Assembly (NCBI RefSeq): GCF_004136315.1
Contig: NZ_CP029562.1
Coordinates: forward strand, 868,001-932,000
Direction: 5' to 3'
Source of the DNA: Mesorhizobium sp. Pch-S
Lineage (GTDB): Bacteria > Pseudomonadota > Alphaproteobacteria > Rhizobiales > Rhizobiaceae
Length of the DNA stretch: 64,000 nucleotides
The notes below the pieces were generated by a model. That model had not been told where the DNA came from. It ran no database searches and worked only from the letters and a program-made list of their open reading frames with translations. This document shows, one piece after another, positions 53,610 through 63,014 of the stretch. The translations under genes and the position numbers were made by a program. How positions within the stretch are numbered: the stretch's first letter is position 1; each line of letters opens with the position of its first letter.

Positions 53610-54640
53610 GGCGGTCGTCCATCGCGCTCCGGATCGGCGGCTTCTCACTGCAGCTGCGCCCACGCGCTGCGGCAGTTTGTGGCGTGCTCGCGCTGACTGG
53701 CTTCGCACTCGGTGTCCTGCTGCTCGGAACCGGAACGCTGCATTTCAGCCCGTCCGAGGTGATCGACAGCCTGCTTGGTGTCGGCGGCAATCCGACGGCG
53801 GAGCGCATCATCCTGCGGGTTCGGCTGCCGCGCCTGGCAACAGCGATCCTGGTCGGGGCTGCGCTCGGCATGGCAGGCGCCATCTTCCAATCCCTGTCCC
53901 GCAACGCCCTCGGCTCGCCCGATATCATCGGTTTCACCACGGGCGCCGCGACAGGCGCCATCCTGCAGATCGTGCTTTTCGATGCGGGCCCGCTCGGCGT
54001 GTCGCTTGCGGCATTTGCCTCCTGCATCGCGACCGCCGTCGCCGTGCTTCTGCTTTCCATGAAGCATGGAGCAACCGGCGGCTATCGGCTGGTTCTCGTC
54101 GGCGTCGGCACTGGTGCGATCCTGTCCGGCGTCAACACCCTTCTCCTGGTGAAAGGCGGTCTCGATCAGGCTGCGGCAGCCCAGCTCTGGCTGGCCGGCT
54201 CCCTCAACACGCGCACATGGGCGCATGTGATACCGGCCGCGATCGGTTTCGCCGCGATCGTTCCGATTGTCGTTCTCAATGCACGCCAGACGACGCTGCT
54301 GGAAATGGGCGACGACATAGCGAGCCAGCTCGGCGTCGTTCCGGAACGCACGCGACTGACTATGCTCATGGCTGCCGTCGGGCTTACGGCAATCGCCACC
54401 GCCGCCGCCGGTCCGATCGCTTTCGTCGCGTTGGCCGGACCGCAGCTCGCCAGGCGCCTGACATCGTCACCTGGCCTGCCACTGATGAGCGGAGCACTGA
54501 TGGGGGCGGTTCTGCTTCTGCTTGCAGACCTGATCAGCCAGCGCGCGCCTTTCCACGTCAACATGCCCGTCGGGCTGACCACAGGCATGCTGGGCGGATT
54601 CTACCTGCTCTGGCTGCTGACGCGGAAAAGAACCGTCTAG
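53606..54640 (+). CDS. Ferric-siderophore ABC permease (FepG/FecD family)
   Basis: 344 residues, BtuC/FecCD fold. Motifs: LRVRLPRLATAILVGAALGM, FQSLSRNALGSPDIIGFTTG and AAGPIAFVALAGPQLARRL, the coupling helix region that contacts the FepC-like ATPase. The start overlaps the previous permease stop by 4 bases; the long in-frame extension upstream lies over that permease and is not used. The TAG stop is the CTAG edge of the repeat that begins at 54637. Confidence 0.93.
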   Translation: MRRSSIALRIGGFSLQLRPRAAAVCGVLALTGFALGVLLLGTGTLHFSPSEVIDSLLGVGGNPTAERIILRVRLPRLATAILVGAALGMAGAIFQSLSRNALGSPDIIGFTTGAATGAILQIVLFDAGPLGVSLAAFASCIATAVAVLLLSMKHGATGGYRLVLVGVGTGAILSGVNTLLLVKGGLDQAAAAQLWLAGSLNTRTWAHVIPAAIGFAAIVPIVVLNARQTTLLEMGDDIASQLGVVPERTRLTMLMAAVGLTAIATAAAGPIAFVALAGPQLARRLTSSPGLPLMSGALMGAVLLLLADLISQRAPFHVNMPVGLTTGMLGGFYLLWLLTRKRTV

Positions 54641-54727
54641 AGCGTTTCCCTCTTCCGGAAACGCACCAGTTCCTTACTGTCACGCAATTCCGACTGAACC
54701 GCTACGCAATTTCCGAGAATTGCGCTG
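54637..54727 (+). repeat. Rhizobial palindromic repeat after the siderophore permease
   Basis: Begins CTAGAGCGTTTCCCTCTTCC with the inverted pair GCGTTTCC...GGAAACGC, and ends with a second hairpin, CGCAATT-TCCGAG-AATTGCG. It fills almost the whole 98-bp gap to the convergent acetyltransferase gene and could serve as a two-way terminator. The core AGAGCGTTTCC matches the hairpin at 33861-33885. Confidence 0.7.
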
Positions 54728-54738
54728 GCCAGCCGAAC

Positions 54739-55890
54739 TCAGGCGGAGTCCTCGGACGAGCTGTCCTGCTGCTCCGATCCGCTTGCGCGCCTGCTCTTGA
54801 TGTTCTGGCGCAGACGGTCGGCGAGGGAAACCAGCGAACCCAGCAGGGTGCGTGCGCCGAGGACGGATTGAAGCGTCACACCCTCGGTCGCAAACCGGCT
54901 CTTGAAGGCATAGCCGCCGCAGAGGAAATCGACCATCCGCAGGCCATTGTCGATCGACCATTGGATGTATTCGACGATCAGGCCCACACCCGGCGATGCC
55001 CGGCTGAACTCCGGGTCATAGGTGGTGACGAATGCCATCATGACGTCATGCTGGACGATGTTGATGGAGACCGCGACCATCGCGCCATTGCATTCGATCA
55101 CAAAAATGCGCAGCACGCCGGCGCGGGCGAGCACATCGACCAGCGCCGCGAGTATGGGTTCGCCTTCCTGGAAAAGATCGGATTCACGGGAGTGCTGTGC
55201 CAGCCATCTGCGCTTGAGTTCGGATAGCCGCTCCAGCACCGGCTCCAGCGGTTCATCCGGCGGGAGCAGGCGGAACGTCACTTCGCCGGCCTCTTCGAGC
55301 ATCTTGAGGCCACGCCGATAATTCTGGCGGGTTTTCTTGGGATGCGTCGCCAGCCATTCGGCTCCGCTCGCCCACTCCCCGGCGACACGATAGCTGACCT
55401 CTTCGCGATGATTGCGGCGCAGCTTGATGCCGTTGGAAACTCCCGGTGCGAAGATCCTGTGGGCTGCCGCATCCGGCAGCAGGCGGTTGATGAAAGCGAC
55501 ATCGAAACCGCCTTCGGACCAGATGCGAGCCCATACGTGCTCGAGAGCCGATTGCGAACATTCCGGCGCCACCAGAATATCCCCGTAATCGGAATAGCTG
55601 TTGGCAGCCCATTCCAGGAACCGAAGGCCCTTTCGCCGGCAGGTCGCCAGGGGGACGACAGCGACCAGCCTGTCGTCATTCCAGACCAGGCCGATCTTCA
55701 GTGCGCGCTTGCTGCGGTCCGCCACCGTGCTCCACCATGCCGAAATCCAGCCATGGCTTTGAAAGATCAATCCGTCGGTGCGCTGCCACAGACTTGTCCA
55801 GGCTGCCTCGACCGCCGCAAGGCGATCGGCCGAGCTGACAATCTCCAGGCGCTCCACCCCGATTGTGCCGATCAAAACAGTTTCATTCAT
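54739..55890 (-). CDS. GNAT acetyltransferase, BioF2/CelD-like domain
   Basis: 383 residues. The pattern of FemAB/BioF2-like acyltransferases of polysaccharide loci is visible: IFQSHGWISAWW near residue 42, AANSYSDYGDILVAPE, a conserved THPKKTRQNYRRGLKMLEE segment and a C-terminal acyl-CoA fold (VIECNGAMVAVSINIVQHD, MVDFLCGGYAFKSRFA). Rhizobial CelD-type proteins of this fold sit in cellulose and exopolysaccharide clusters. It overlaps the hydroxylase stop by 4 bases. No signal peptide or membrane helix, so cytoplasmic. The acceptor is unknown. Confidence 0.83.
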   Translation of the reverse strand: MNETVLIGTIGVERLEIVSSADRLAAVEAAWTSLWQRTDGLIFQSHGWISAWWSTVADRSKRALKIGLVWNDDRLVAVVPLATCRRKGLRFLEWAANSYSDYGDILVAPECSQSALEHVWARIWSEGGFDVAFINRLLPDAAAHRIFAPGVSNGIKLRRNHREEVSYRVAGEWASGAEWLATHPKKTRQNYRRGLKMLEEAGEVTFRLLPPDEPLEPVLERLSELKRRWLAQHSRESDLFQEGEPILAALVDVLARAGVLRIFVIECNGAMVAVSINIVQHDVMMAFVTTYDPEFSRASPGVGLIVEYIQWSIDNGLRMVDFLCGGYAFKSRFATEGVTLQSVLGARTLLGSLVSLADRLRQNIKSRRASGSEQQDSSSEDSA

Positions 55891-56891
55891 GGCTGGAGAG
55901 GATCCTGCGGCTGCACCACGTCGGCAGGGCGCTTCCTGAACGGTCGAATGAGATGACCGGCCATCTTCCTGAGGGGCAGCACATAAAGCCCGTAGAGCGA
56001 TTGATAATCACGCACATCACGGTCCATCAGGCCGAATTTCAGTTCCTCGTCCGGATCCGGCACGAAATGCGTTCCGAACAGGCGATCCCAGAATGAGAAA
56101 AGCAGCCCGAAATTCTTGTCGTAGTGACGCGGATTCACACTGTGGTGCACCTGGTGCCAGTGCGGAGAGAGGATGACGTTGTCCAGCGGGCCGAAGGAGA
56201 TCTTCAGATGGGTGTGGCGGACAAAGTCCATCATCAGGATGTTGCGGATGACATAGACGTTGACACCGAAGACAGCGATCTCGACGGGGTTCAGCGCGAT
56301 CAGGCTCCATATGCCGAAGCAGGTTCCCGGGATGACGCCGTCCCAGGCGCGGTTCATCAGGTCGTCCAGCGGATGAACGCGGTCCTTGGTGATCCCGACC
56401 ATCACTTCCGCGGAATGGTGCACCTTGTGCAGTTCCCACAGGAACGGGAAGCGATGCTGGGCGACATGGTAGAGGTAGTAGGAGATGTCATAGGCCACCA
56501 GCATCGATGCGGTGAACAGGACGAGCGTCACCGGTCCGGCCGGCCCTTCGATGAGCGGCCCCGAAATGCCAAAGAGCCAGCCGAGGGTCTGATTGGTTGC
56601 GTAGCCCATGGCGGCGATGAAGGTGACGCCGGCGGGAATGAGCAGGAACGGCATCATCAGCTTCTTGGTGATCCAGAACAGGGCGTCCGCCCGCGCCGAT
56701 GGGTGCAGCATCACTTCCGCCGGAAAGGCGAAATCGAAGAAGTCCCGGAACGACTTGTCCTTGACGGTTCGCCAGTAGACCACCAGCGCGCTGCCCAGCG
56801 CCGTCGCCAGAAGAAGGCCGAGCGTCACGTAGTCGATGTTCGACAGCTTTGTGGTGACCACTCTGACGAGTTCTGAAAACATCGATATCAT
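55887..56891 (-). CDS. Fatty acid hydroxylase / sterol desaturase family membrane protein
   Basis: 334 residues with four to five membrane helices. The di-iron histidine clusters of the family are present: YYLYHVAQHR (HxxxH), LHKVHHS (HxxHH) and HWHQVHHS. Such enzymes hydroxylate acyl chains, sterols or carotenoids using O2. It lies in one unit with the acetyltransferase (4-base overlap) and 151 bases after the heparinase-like gene, suggesting envelope-lipid or acyl modification. An internal Met at residue 4 (56882) is an alternative start. Confidence 0.9.
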   Translation of the reverse strand: MISMFSELVRVVTTKLSNIDYVTLGLLLATALGSALVVYWRTVKDKSFRDFFDFAFPAEVMLHPSARADALFWITKKLMMPFLLIPAGVTFIAAMGYATNQTLGWLFGISGPLIEGPAGPVTLVLFTASMLVAYDISYYLYHVAQHRFPFLWELHKVHHSAEVMVGITKDRVHPLDDLMNRAWDGVIPGTCFGIWSLIALNPVEIAVFGVNVYVIRNILMMDFVRHTHLKISFGPLDNVILSPHWHQVHHSVNPRHYDKNFGLLFSFWDRLFGTHFVPDPDEELKFGLMDRDVRDYQSLYGLYVLPLRKMAGHLIRPFRKRPADVVQPQDPLQP

Positions 56892-57042
56892 GGCCTCCCC
56901 GGTTGTGAATTGGCGATCCGGCTAGATGTGAAACGCAAATTTGCCGAGCCGTCGCATGAGGCTCGCACTGCGAAAGCGGACATACATGCCGCTCCGATTA
57001 GCAGAACAACCGTGTCGAAACTGCTAAACCTTTGAATGCTTT

Positions 57043-58971
57043 TTAAAGGATGTCGGACTGCACGGAAAGCCGGGGTGGGACCGCAAGGTGGATGGCAACT
57101 CCGTCCCTGCCGACCTCGCCCCGCCAGGCAAGCCGCGGTGCCGGTTGCCTGACACCGAAACGTGGCGAGACCCAGCCGCCCTGGCCAGGCGCATCGCCGC
57201 CGGCGCGGATATCGACCGCGCCATCCGGAAAGCGGATGGTCAGCAGCGTCTCCTCGCCGCGTGATACCCTGACCGTGCCGCCCTCCCGGCTTGCCTCGAG
57301 GCCGGCCGCGAGCTGGAAGACGATCTCAGCCTTATGGCTGCCGCCGAGCAATTGGTCGGTGATCCGGATGCCGTCGACCTCGCCGGTCACGGTGCGCCGG
57401 TGTACGACGCCGAAGCGGGCCTTGTACCCGTCATGGCTGGCACTGAGCTTCCAGGGCAGCCCGTCCTGGCTCTCGACCAATGTCGCGCGCGCCTTGTGCG
57501 ACCAGTTGAACGGACCCGAAATGATGCTCTGGCTCTGCCCCTCTATGTTCAGGGTGTTGTGCGCCGGCGTGGAGCGGAACCAGTTGCGCCATTCGCGCCC
57601 CGAGCCGTAGAGCCAGGTGCCGGGGTCGACCAGCACCGGCTCGTCGTCGATACACAAGGTGAGCGACAGCGCATCGGCATGGCCGTGCGCTGCGATCGAG
57701 AGATAGCCAAGCGGGCCGTGATCGTATGTCAGGTCGATGCGGCGACCGTTCATCGTCCCATGCCAGACGGAGAGACCGCCTTGCGCGAACGTGCGCAATC
57801 CATCCGGGGTCGGTGCCTGACGCGATGGAGCGCCAAAGAAAAGCGCGCGAAAATCGCCTGGCGCCGGAGCATCGCCCGCCATGCCGAGATAACCGTGGAT
57901 GGCGGCCGCGACCGAGCGGACATAATCAGGCTCGTCTCCCAGCGTGAGCGCCCGCCCCTCATCGTCGTCGCCGAAGCCGCCGCCCCGCGCAGGAAGCCAG
58001 CCCGCGAACTCGGCGAAAGCGGCCAGGCGCGCATCGACGGAGGTGGGAAACGGCGATCCGGCCTGACGAGCCGCGGTGGCGCAGAGCAGGATGAGCTCGG
58101 CCGTGAAGGCCGCATAGGTCGGGGTTTGCTCGGCGCCAGCGCCATCCGCGAGGATCTGCTTGTCGACTTCGGCGACAAGCGCTGCACGCGCGGAGACGGA
58201 TTCGGAGCCGAAAGCCAGGCTGATCAAATATTCGCCAGCCAGTTCCGCGACGAGATGGTTGTTGGCGGACGAAAACCGGGAGGGGAACCGCGGCAGCCAG
58301 TAGGCACTTGCCGCCAGTATTTCGCCTGTCTTGCCGCGTGTCGCCACAGCCAGTTTGTCGCCTGCAATATCCAGCGTCACGATCAGGCTGATGGCGCGCA
58401 AAGCGACCTCGATGCCGGAAGCCCAGGCCACTCCACGAAACGGCGGATTGGCGGCATGCCAGCTGTCGATGGCGGCCTCGATGGCCTCCAGGCATTTGCC
58501 GTCGCCCGAGAGCAGCCACTGCACAGCCAGTGGCGGCAGTTGCTGCAGCCGGTTGAACTCCCAGACATATTTTATGTCGCCGCGGTCGCCGGCCGACCGG
58601 AAGTCGACATCGAAGGCATGCACTTCCGGACCCGGCCAGAGCGTGCCGCTGACCGGATCGAGGCGCCAGGCCTCGGCGGCAAAGAGACGATGGCGATCGC
58701 GCGGCGGCCATGTCCGCCCGAGTGCGGAAAAACGCCCCTCAAGCGTGTCCGCGGCGGCGGCCGTGATGGCCTGCCGTTGGTCCGCATTCGCGTTTGCCTG
58801 TACGGCGCCCCTCAATCCGTGGAACACGGGATGCAGTTGGGGTGAACCATAGCGCTGCCAGCCATCGTCGCGGCGCCTGGAAACAACCTTGCGGCGGTGC
58901 TCCCCCAGCCGGTGCAAGATCTCGGCCGGGCTCATGCTGCGCAACCGGTTGATGTACCAGCCGATCCTCAT
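57043..58971 (-). CDS. Heparinase II/III family protein (alginate-lyase-like)
   Basis: 642 residues from the ATG at 58971, with GGAGC just before it; a Met nine residues upstream (58998) is the alternative. An N-terminal helical toroid (MRIGWYINRLRSMSPAEILH, WEFNRLQQL, NNHLVAELAGEYL) precedes the heparinase II/III C-terminal beta domain (AAHGHADALSLTLCIDDEPV, GREWRNWFRSTPAHNTLNIE), which holds the catalytic His and Tyr region. There is no signal peptide, unlike secreted lyases; such proteins are common in exopolysaccharide clusters of rhizobia, perhaps acting on the polymer or as a structural part. Divergent from the GH5 gene. Confidence 0.88.
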   Translation of the reverse strand: MRIGWYINRLRSMSPAEILHRLGEHRRKVVSRRRDDGWQRYGSPQLHPVFHGLRGAVQANANADQRQAITAAAADTLEGRFSALGRTWPPRDRHRLFAAEAWRLDPVSGTLWPGPEVHAFDVDFRSAGDRGDIKYVWEFNRLQQLPPLAVQWLLSGDGKCLEAIEAAIDSWHAANPPFRGVAWASGIEVALRAISLIVTLDIAGDKLAVATRGKTGEILAASAYWLPRFPSRFSSANNHLVAELAGEYLISLAFGSESVSARAALVAEVDKQILADGAGAEQTPTYAAFTAELILLCATAARQAGSPFPTSVDARLAAFAEFAGWLPARGGGFGDDDEGRALTLGDEPDYVRSVAAAIHGYLGMAGDAPAPGDFRALFFGAPSRQAPTPDGLRTFAQGGLSVWHGTMNGRRIDLTYDHGPLGYLSIAAHGHADALSLTLCIDDEPVLVDPGTWLYGSGREWRNWFRSTPAHNTLNIEGQSQSIISGPFNWSHKARATLVESQDGLPWKLSASHDGYKARFGVVHRRTVTGEVDGIRITDQLLGGSHKAEIVFQLAAGLEASREGGTVRVSRGEETLLTIRFPDGAVDIRAGGDAPGQGGWVSPRFGVRQPAPRLAWRGEVGRDGVAIHLAVPPRLSVQSDIL

Positions 58972-59079
58972 GCAAGCTCCGCCACAGTTATGCTCCATGC
59001 CGCCGGGACGCCATCTGACCGCAATGCTTCCTTTGCATTCCCCCGGTTAATATCTTCGATAATGATACGGAGATTGGCG

Positions 59080-60327
59080 ATGAGAATAGTGGCGTTTATC
59101 GCAATATGGGCACTCTCGCTGATCACAGCCGCCAAAGCCGAACCTATTGCCTTGCAAAAAGGTGTTGGCGTGCACGGATGGCTGAACTGGTCTCCGGTCG
59201 AACCAGACCGCTCCTACAAATGGCCGCCGTACCGAACCGAAAAGCAATGGCTGGGCGCAGGCAGGCCCCTCTCCGACTGGCCCGACGGCGAGGTCTTTGC
59301 CAGCATCCGGTCCATGGGGTTTGATTTCGTCCGCCTGACCGTCGACCCGGGGCCCCTGCTCGCCAGCGATGGCGCCAGGCGCCAGCAGGCCCTGGACATC
59401 CTTGCTTCGGCTGTGGCGCACGTCACGTCGAACGGGCTCAAGGTGGTCTTCAACCTGCACAGCGTCGAACAGGTTCCGGCCTACGGTCTCAGGATGTTTT
59501 CCGGCAGCGCCGACAGTGAGGACGTCGCCCGCTATCGCGCCATGGTCACGGCAGTGGCTGCCATGCTGGTCGGGGTCGGCACCGACAAGGTCGCCTTCGA
59601 GCCCTACAACGAGCCGACCCACTATCCTTGCGATGCAAGCGGCAGCGACGACTGGCAGCGGATCATGTCGGACACGGTCCGCGATATCCGTGGGGTCAGT
59701 CGCGACCTCACCATCGTCGCGACGGGTGGCTGCGGCGGCAGCGTTGCCGGACTGGTCAACCTGAAACCCGACTTCGACGATCCCAATCTCTACTACAGCT
59801 TCCACATGTACGAGCCGCACAGCTTCACGCATCAGCGGCCGGACGGTACAACAACGACCTTTGCATCGGGCCTGCCGTGGCCCGCCGACAGCGGCACGCC
59901 GGAGATCGTGATCGAAACCCTCGGCGCACAGATGGAGGCTGCCGGTCTCAGCCAGGTCGAGCGCATGATGAATACGGTTTCGGCGCGCGAGAGGATCGCC
60001 CAGTATTTCGCCGAAAACTGGGGACCGAGCCAGCTCGAGGCGGTTTTCCAGCAGGCGGCTGATTGGGCCAAAGCCAACAACATCGCAAGCAAGCGGCTGT
60101 TCATGGGTGAATTCGGCGTCATCCTGATGTCCGCCGATGGCCGCATGGGAGCCTTCGATGCCGATCGCCTTCGCTATCTGACGGTGGTGCGGCAGCTGGC
60201 GGAGCGCTATGGCATGCCGTGGTCGATCTGGGAGTTCACCAATCCCGACGGGATGACGGTCATTCAGCCCACAGGACCTGCGCTTCCGGACCGTGATCTG
60301 TTGAAAGCGCTGGGTCTCGTGCCATGA
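59080..60327 (+). CDS. Glycoside hydrolase family 5 (endoglucanase-type), secreted
   Basis: 415 residues. Signal peptide MRIVAFIAIWALSLITAAKA, then a TIM-barrel with FDFVRLTVDPGPLL, VVFNLHSVEQ, the acid/base Glu in FEPYNEP and the nucleophile Glu in LFMGEFGV, and WSIWEFTNPDG. Both catalytic residues are present. GGAG lies 7 bases before the chosen ATG; an in-frame ATG at 59062 is possible. It probably trims a beta-glucan-like exopolymer in the periplasm or outside; with no bcsZ seen in the part of the cellulose operon in this window, it might also serve cellulose, though 52 kb away. Convergent with the CapK-like gene, 12 bases apart. Confidence 0.92.
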   Translation: MRIVAFIAIWALSLITAAKAEPIALQKGVGVHGWLNWSPVEPDRSYKWPPYRTEKQWLGAGRPLSDWPDGEVFASIRSMGFDFVRLTVDPGPLLASDGARRQQALDILASAVAHVTSNGLKVVFNLHSVEQVPAYGLRMFSGSADSEDVARYRAMVTAVAAMLVGVGTDKVAFEPYNEPTHYPCDASGSDDWQRIMSDTVRDIRGVSRDLTIVATGGCGGSVAGLVNLKPDFDDPNLYYSFHMYEPHSFTHQRPDGTTTTFASGLPWPADSGTPEIVIETLGAQMEAAGLSQVERMMNTVSARERIAQYFAENWGPSQLEAVFQQAADWAKANNIASKRLFMGEFGVILMSADGRMGAFDADRLRYLTVVRQLAERYGMPWSIWEFTNPDGMTVIQPTGPALPDRDLLKALGLVP

Positions 60328-60339
60328 GACCCGCGGCTC

Positions 60340-61761
60340 CTATTCGAAGTCTGCCATGTTGAGACGCTGCTCGACAAAGGCGCGCTTGCCGGCACGCCCC
60401 CAGGCAATGCGCTCGACCTGTTCCGCCGAAAAACGGATGGCGCCGTGGGTCTGCCCATTCAGGTTGGCGATCAGCCGCTCGGCTGGATCACCAATCGCCC
60501 CATCGACCGGAATATAGCGAACCACCGCCTCACCCGGCGTATCCTGATAGAACTGGAATTCCTGCAATCCTTCAAAGAAAATCGGATCCTCCGGCGCCAG
60601 TGACAGACTCACCACGTGGCTGCCGTCGGCGGCGATCAGATAATCGATGTTGCGGCGCGGCATGATGGCGTCGACCCGCAACCGCTGGCCGTTTTCAGCA
60701 CTGGGCAGTTCGAGCAGCCGGGCACGATCTCCGGTATCATAGCGAATGAACGGCATGCCGGTGGACAGGAAGCCGGTCCCGATGAGCCGTCCCAGCTTGC
60801 CGGGCTCCACAACGGGCGCGTCATCATCGTCGACCAGCTCCGCCAGCCCGTAAAGCGGATTGAATTCGTAGCTGTCCATGCGTCCGGGCATTTCAACGGC
60901 GAACAGCGCCTTTTCACTCAGGCCGTAGAAACAGGCAAAAGGTACCTCGCCGAGCACGGACTGGATGCTGGCACGCTGATGAGGGAAAAGAGGTTCGGAA
61001 ATCGGCATGATGCCTTCGATGCGCAGCTTCGGTATCCGGCCGAGCTTGCGCATATGCCGGCAGAACAACTCGATCGCCGAAGGATAGCCGTAGAGGAAGC
61101 GAATGCCGCGCTCGTCGATCAGGTCGAGATACAAGGCGGCGTCCTTGACTGTCATCGGAAACACCGAAAGCCGTAGCTCGCGCAACGCCGGCTCCCACTC
61201 GTACAGGCGTTTGCCCTGGGCATCGAGGCCAAAGCCACGGAAGCAGGCGCGGGCTGTCTGCTCGCCATAGCCGATGCGCGACCACGCGTCATAGACGAAG
61301 GCGATCTCGCGGGTGCTGCGATCCTTGTCCAGGTAGAAGACAAAGGGCTGCTCGGTGTGATTTCCGCTGGTCGTGGCTTCGTCGAGGTTCGATGCCGGCT
61401 CCGCCAACACGTCGTTGCCTGCATCGCGCAGAGCCTGTTTGGTGAGTACCGGCAGACGGCCGAGGTCAGTGAGCTGCAACGTCGCAAGGTCAAAGCCGGA
61501 ACCAAAGGCCTTGTCGATCAAGCCGCGATAGAAGGGGCTGCCCGCATGCGCTTTCTGCAGCAGCGCCCGCAGCGCGGCCAGATGCGCATGCCCGGCATAG
61601 GCAGGATCCGCAGCCGCCTGGGTGATCTGTTCCCGCCATGAACGATATGTCGCACCGAACTTCATCGCGGTCGGGACGCGCGCCACCAGCGGCGCCAGGA
61701 GCCGTCGCAGAGGCTCAGGGCTGCGCACATAGGCGCCGCGCGCGATGTCGAGCAACTTCAT
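60340..61761 (-). CDS. CapK/PaaK-like adenylate-forming protein
   Basis: 473 residues from the ATG at 61761. Resembles phenylacetate-CoA ligase and the CapK proteins of capsule and exopolysaccharide loci: TTSGNHTEQPFVFYLDKDRS (phosphate loop-like), FLYGYPSAIELFCRHMRKLG, FACFYGLSEKALFAVEM, PFIRYDTGDRARLLE and MPRRNIDYLIAADG. Family members activate acyl groups as adenylates. The ATG overlaps the glycosyltransferase stop by 4 bases. Likely to supply an acyl substituent for the polysaccharide. Confidence 0.87.
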   Translation of the reverse strand: MKLLDIARGAYVRSPEPLRRLLAPLVARVPTAMKFGATYRSWREQITQAAADPAYAGHAHLAALRALLQKAHAGSPFYRGLIDKAFGSGFDLATLQLTDLGRLPVLTKQALRDAGNDVLAEPASNLDEATTSGNHTEQPFVFYLDKDRSTREIAFVYDAWSRIGYGEQTARACFRGFGLDAQGKRLYEWEPALRELRLSVFPMTVKDAALYLDLIDERGIRFLYGYPSAIELFCRHMRKLGRIPKLRIEGIMPISEPLFPHQRASIQSVLGEVPFACFYGLSEKALFAVEMPGRMDSYEFNPLYGLAELVDDDDAPVVEPGKLGRLIGTGFLSTGMPFIRYDTGDRARLLELPSAENGQRLRVDAIMPRRNIDYLIAADGSHVVSLSLAPEDPIFFEGLQEFQFYQDTPGEAVVRYIPVDGAIGDPAERLIANLNGQTHGAIRFSAEQVERIAWGRAGKRAFVEQRLNMADFE

Positions 61762-62879
61762 GATCTTGCCTCCCGTCGCTTGCCGATCAACGCATCGCGC
61801 CACACGCGCTGCAATGCCATTGCGAACGGAGCAATTTCCAGCCGCTCGCGATGCACGGCCTTGGCGGCCTCGCCAAGGCGCGTCCGCAGTGCCGGATCTT
61901 CGACCAGGCGCGTCAACGCTTTCGTCAATGCCACGACGTCACCGGGAGGAACCAGCAAACCATTCTGCTCATCGGTCACAATATCTTCCACCGCCCCAAC
62001 CGGCGTCGTCACCACAGCGAGGCCGCTGGCCATGCCTTCGATGACCGATACAGGCAGATTTTCGGCAAAGGAGGGAAGTGCCAGGATGTCGGCGGACGCG
62101 ATCAGAGCCGCAACCTGATCGGGCCCAACCCATCCAGGAAGCTGGATGCGATCCGCGAGGCCGAGTTCCGTCAGTCGCGCCCGCGTCTCCTCGACCTCGC
62201 CGTCTCCGGCGATCGTGGCACGCCAATGCTCGACGGACTTCATGTTCGCCAGGGCATCGCACAGTTGCGGCACGCCCTTGCGTTCGCCGATACGACCCAG
62301 GAACAGGATATGAATGCCGTCACCACCGCCGACATGCGCCAGCAACGGCGTTTCAGTAGCGTTGGGCACGATGACGATGTTGCCGGCCGCACCCGGCGCG
62401 CGGCCGGCAATGAAGTCGCGCCAGACCCTGCCCAGCACGACGACCCGGCTGGCATGTTCGAACATGCTTCGGATGCGGCGGTCGAGAAAACCGCCATCCC
62501 CACTCCAGAAAGACCTGTATTCCGCGCCATGCAGATGCAGCACGTAAGGAATGCCGAGCATGCGCGCGCACCTGGCAATGACCAGCTTCCGGTAGGTGCT
62601 GCCCATGCTCGCCACGTTGATGTGAATGACATCGGCGCGCCCGGCGAGGCGCGCCGCAAGCATGCGCAGACAGAAACCGAGCGTGTAGAAGACCGAAAGT
62701 CCGACATGTCCCGGACCGCGGGTAGCGATGAAGCGCACGTCGATGTCCGCGCTGTCCTGCCGTTCGAGCTGCAGCTTGAGCGCGCCCATCAGCCGGTCGA
62801 TGCCGCCTTGCCCCAGCCCCCCCGAGGGCGTTGCGACCAGGACATGCATTTTTTGATGGCTTGCGGAAGGCTGCAACAT
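61758..62879 (-). CDS. Glycosyltransferase, GT4/GT1-type fold
   Basis: 373 residues from ATG 62879 (ATG 62849, giving MHVLVATPSGGLGQGGID, is about equally good; 62930 is the longest frame). GT-B fold: N-terminal PSGGLGQGGIDRLMG, HINVASMGSTYRK, YVLHLHGAEY and the nucleotide-sugar-binding half with FLGRIGERKGVPQL, IQLPGWVGPDQVAALIASAD, LPSFAENLPVSVIEGMASGL (the EX7E-type motif) and VGAVEDIV. Retaining transferase that adds one sugar to a lipid-linked repeat unit. Divergent from the flippase gene and coupled to the CapK-like gene. Confidence 0.9.
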   Translation of the reverse strand: MLQPSASHQKMHVLVATPSGGLGQGGIDRLMGALKLQLERQDSADIDVRFIATRGPGHVGLSVFYTLGFCLRMLAARLAGRADVIHINVASMGSTYRKLVIARCARMLGIPYVLHLHGAEYRSFWSGDGGFLDRRIRSMFEHASRVVVLGRVWRDFIAGRAPGAAGNIVIVPNATETPLLAHVGGGDGIHILFLGRIGERKGVPQLCDALANMKSVEHWRATIAGDGEVEETRARLTELGLADRIQLPGWVGPDQVAALIASADILALPSFAENLPVSVIEGMASGLAVVTTPVGAVEDIVTDEQNGLLVPPGDVVALTKALTRLVEDPALRTRLGEAAKAVHRERLEIAPFAMALQRVWRDALIGKRREARS

Positions 62880-63014
62880 GACACCATTGCGGATAACACA
62901 CGCGACCCAGCCGTAAAGCAAAGGTCTCAAATAAAGCTTATGGCCGAAGTGATATGCTGTTCTTTAGTGCCATGATGCTGGATTTCCCGCCTCCCAACGG
63001 TTAATCAGGCGGAA

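Noticed and set aside
53278..55227. 649-codon plus-strand frame across the permease and acetyltransferase genes
   Set aside because: Overlaps two genes on opposite strands and a repeat; frame of a permease read out of phase.
57334..58845. 503-codon plus-strand frame opposite the heparinase-like gene
   Set aside because: Antisense artefact; the minus strand has the domain pattern.
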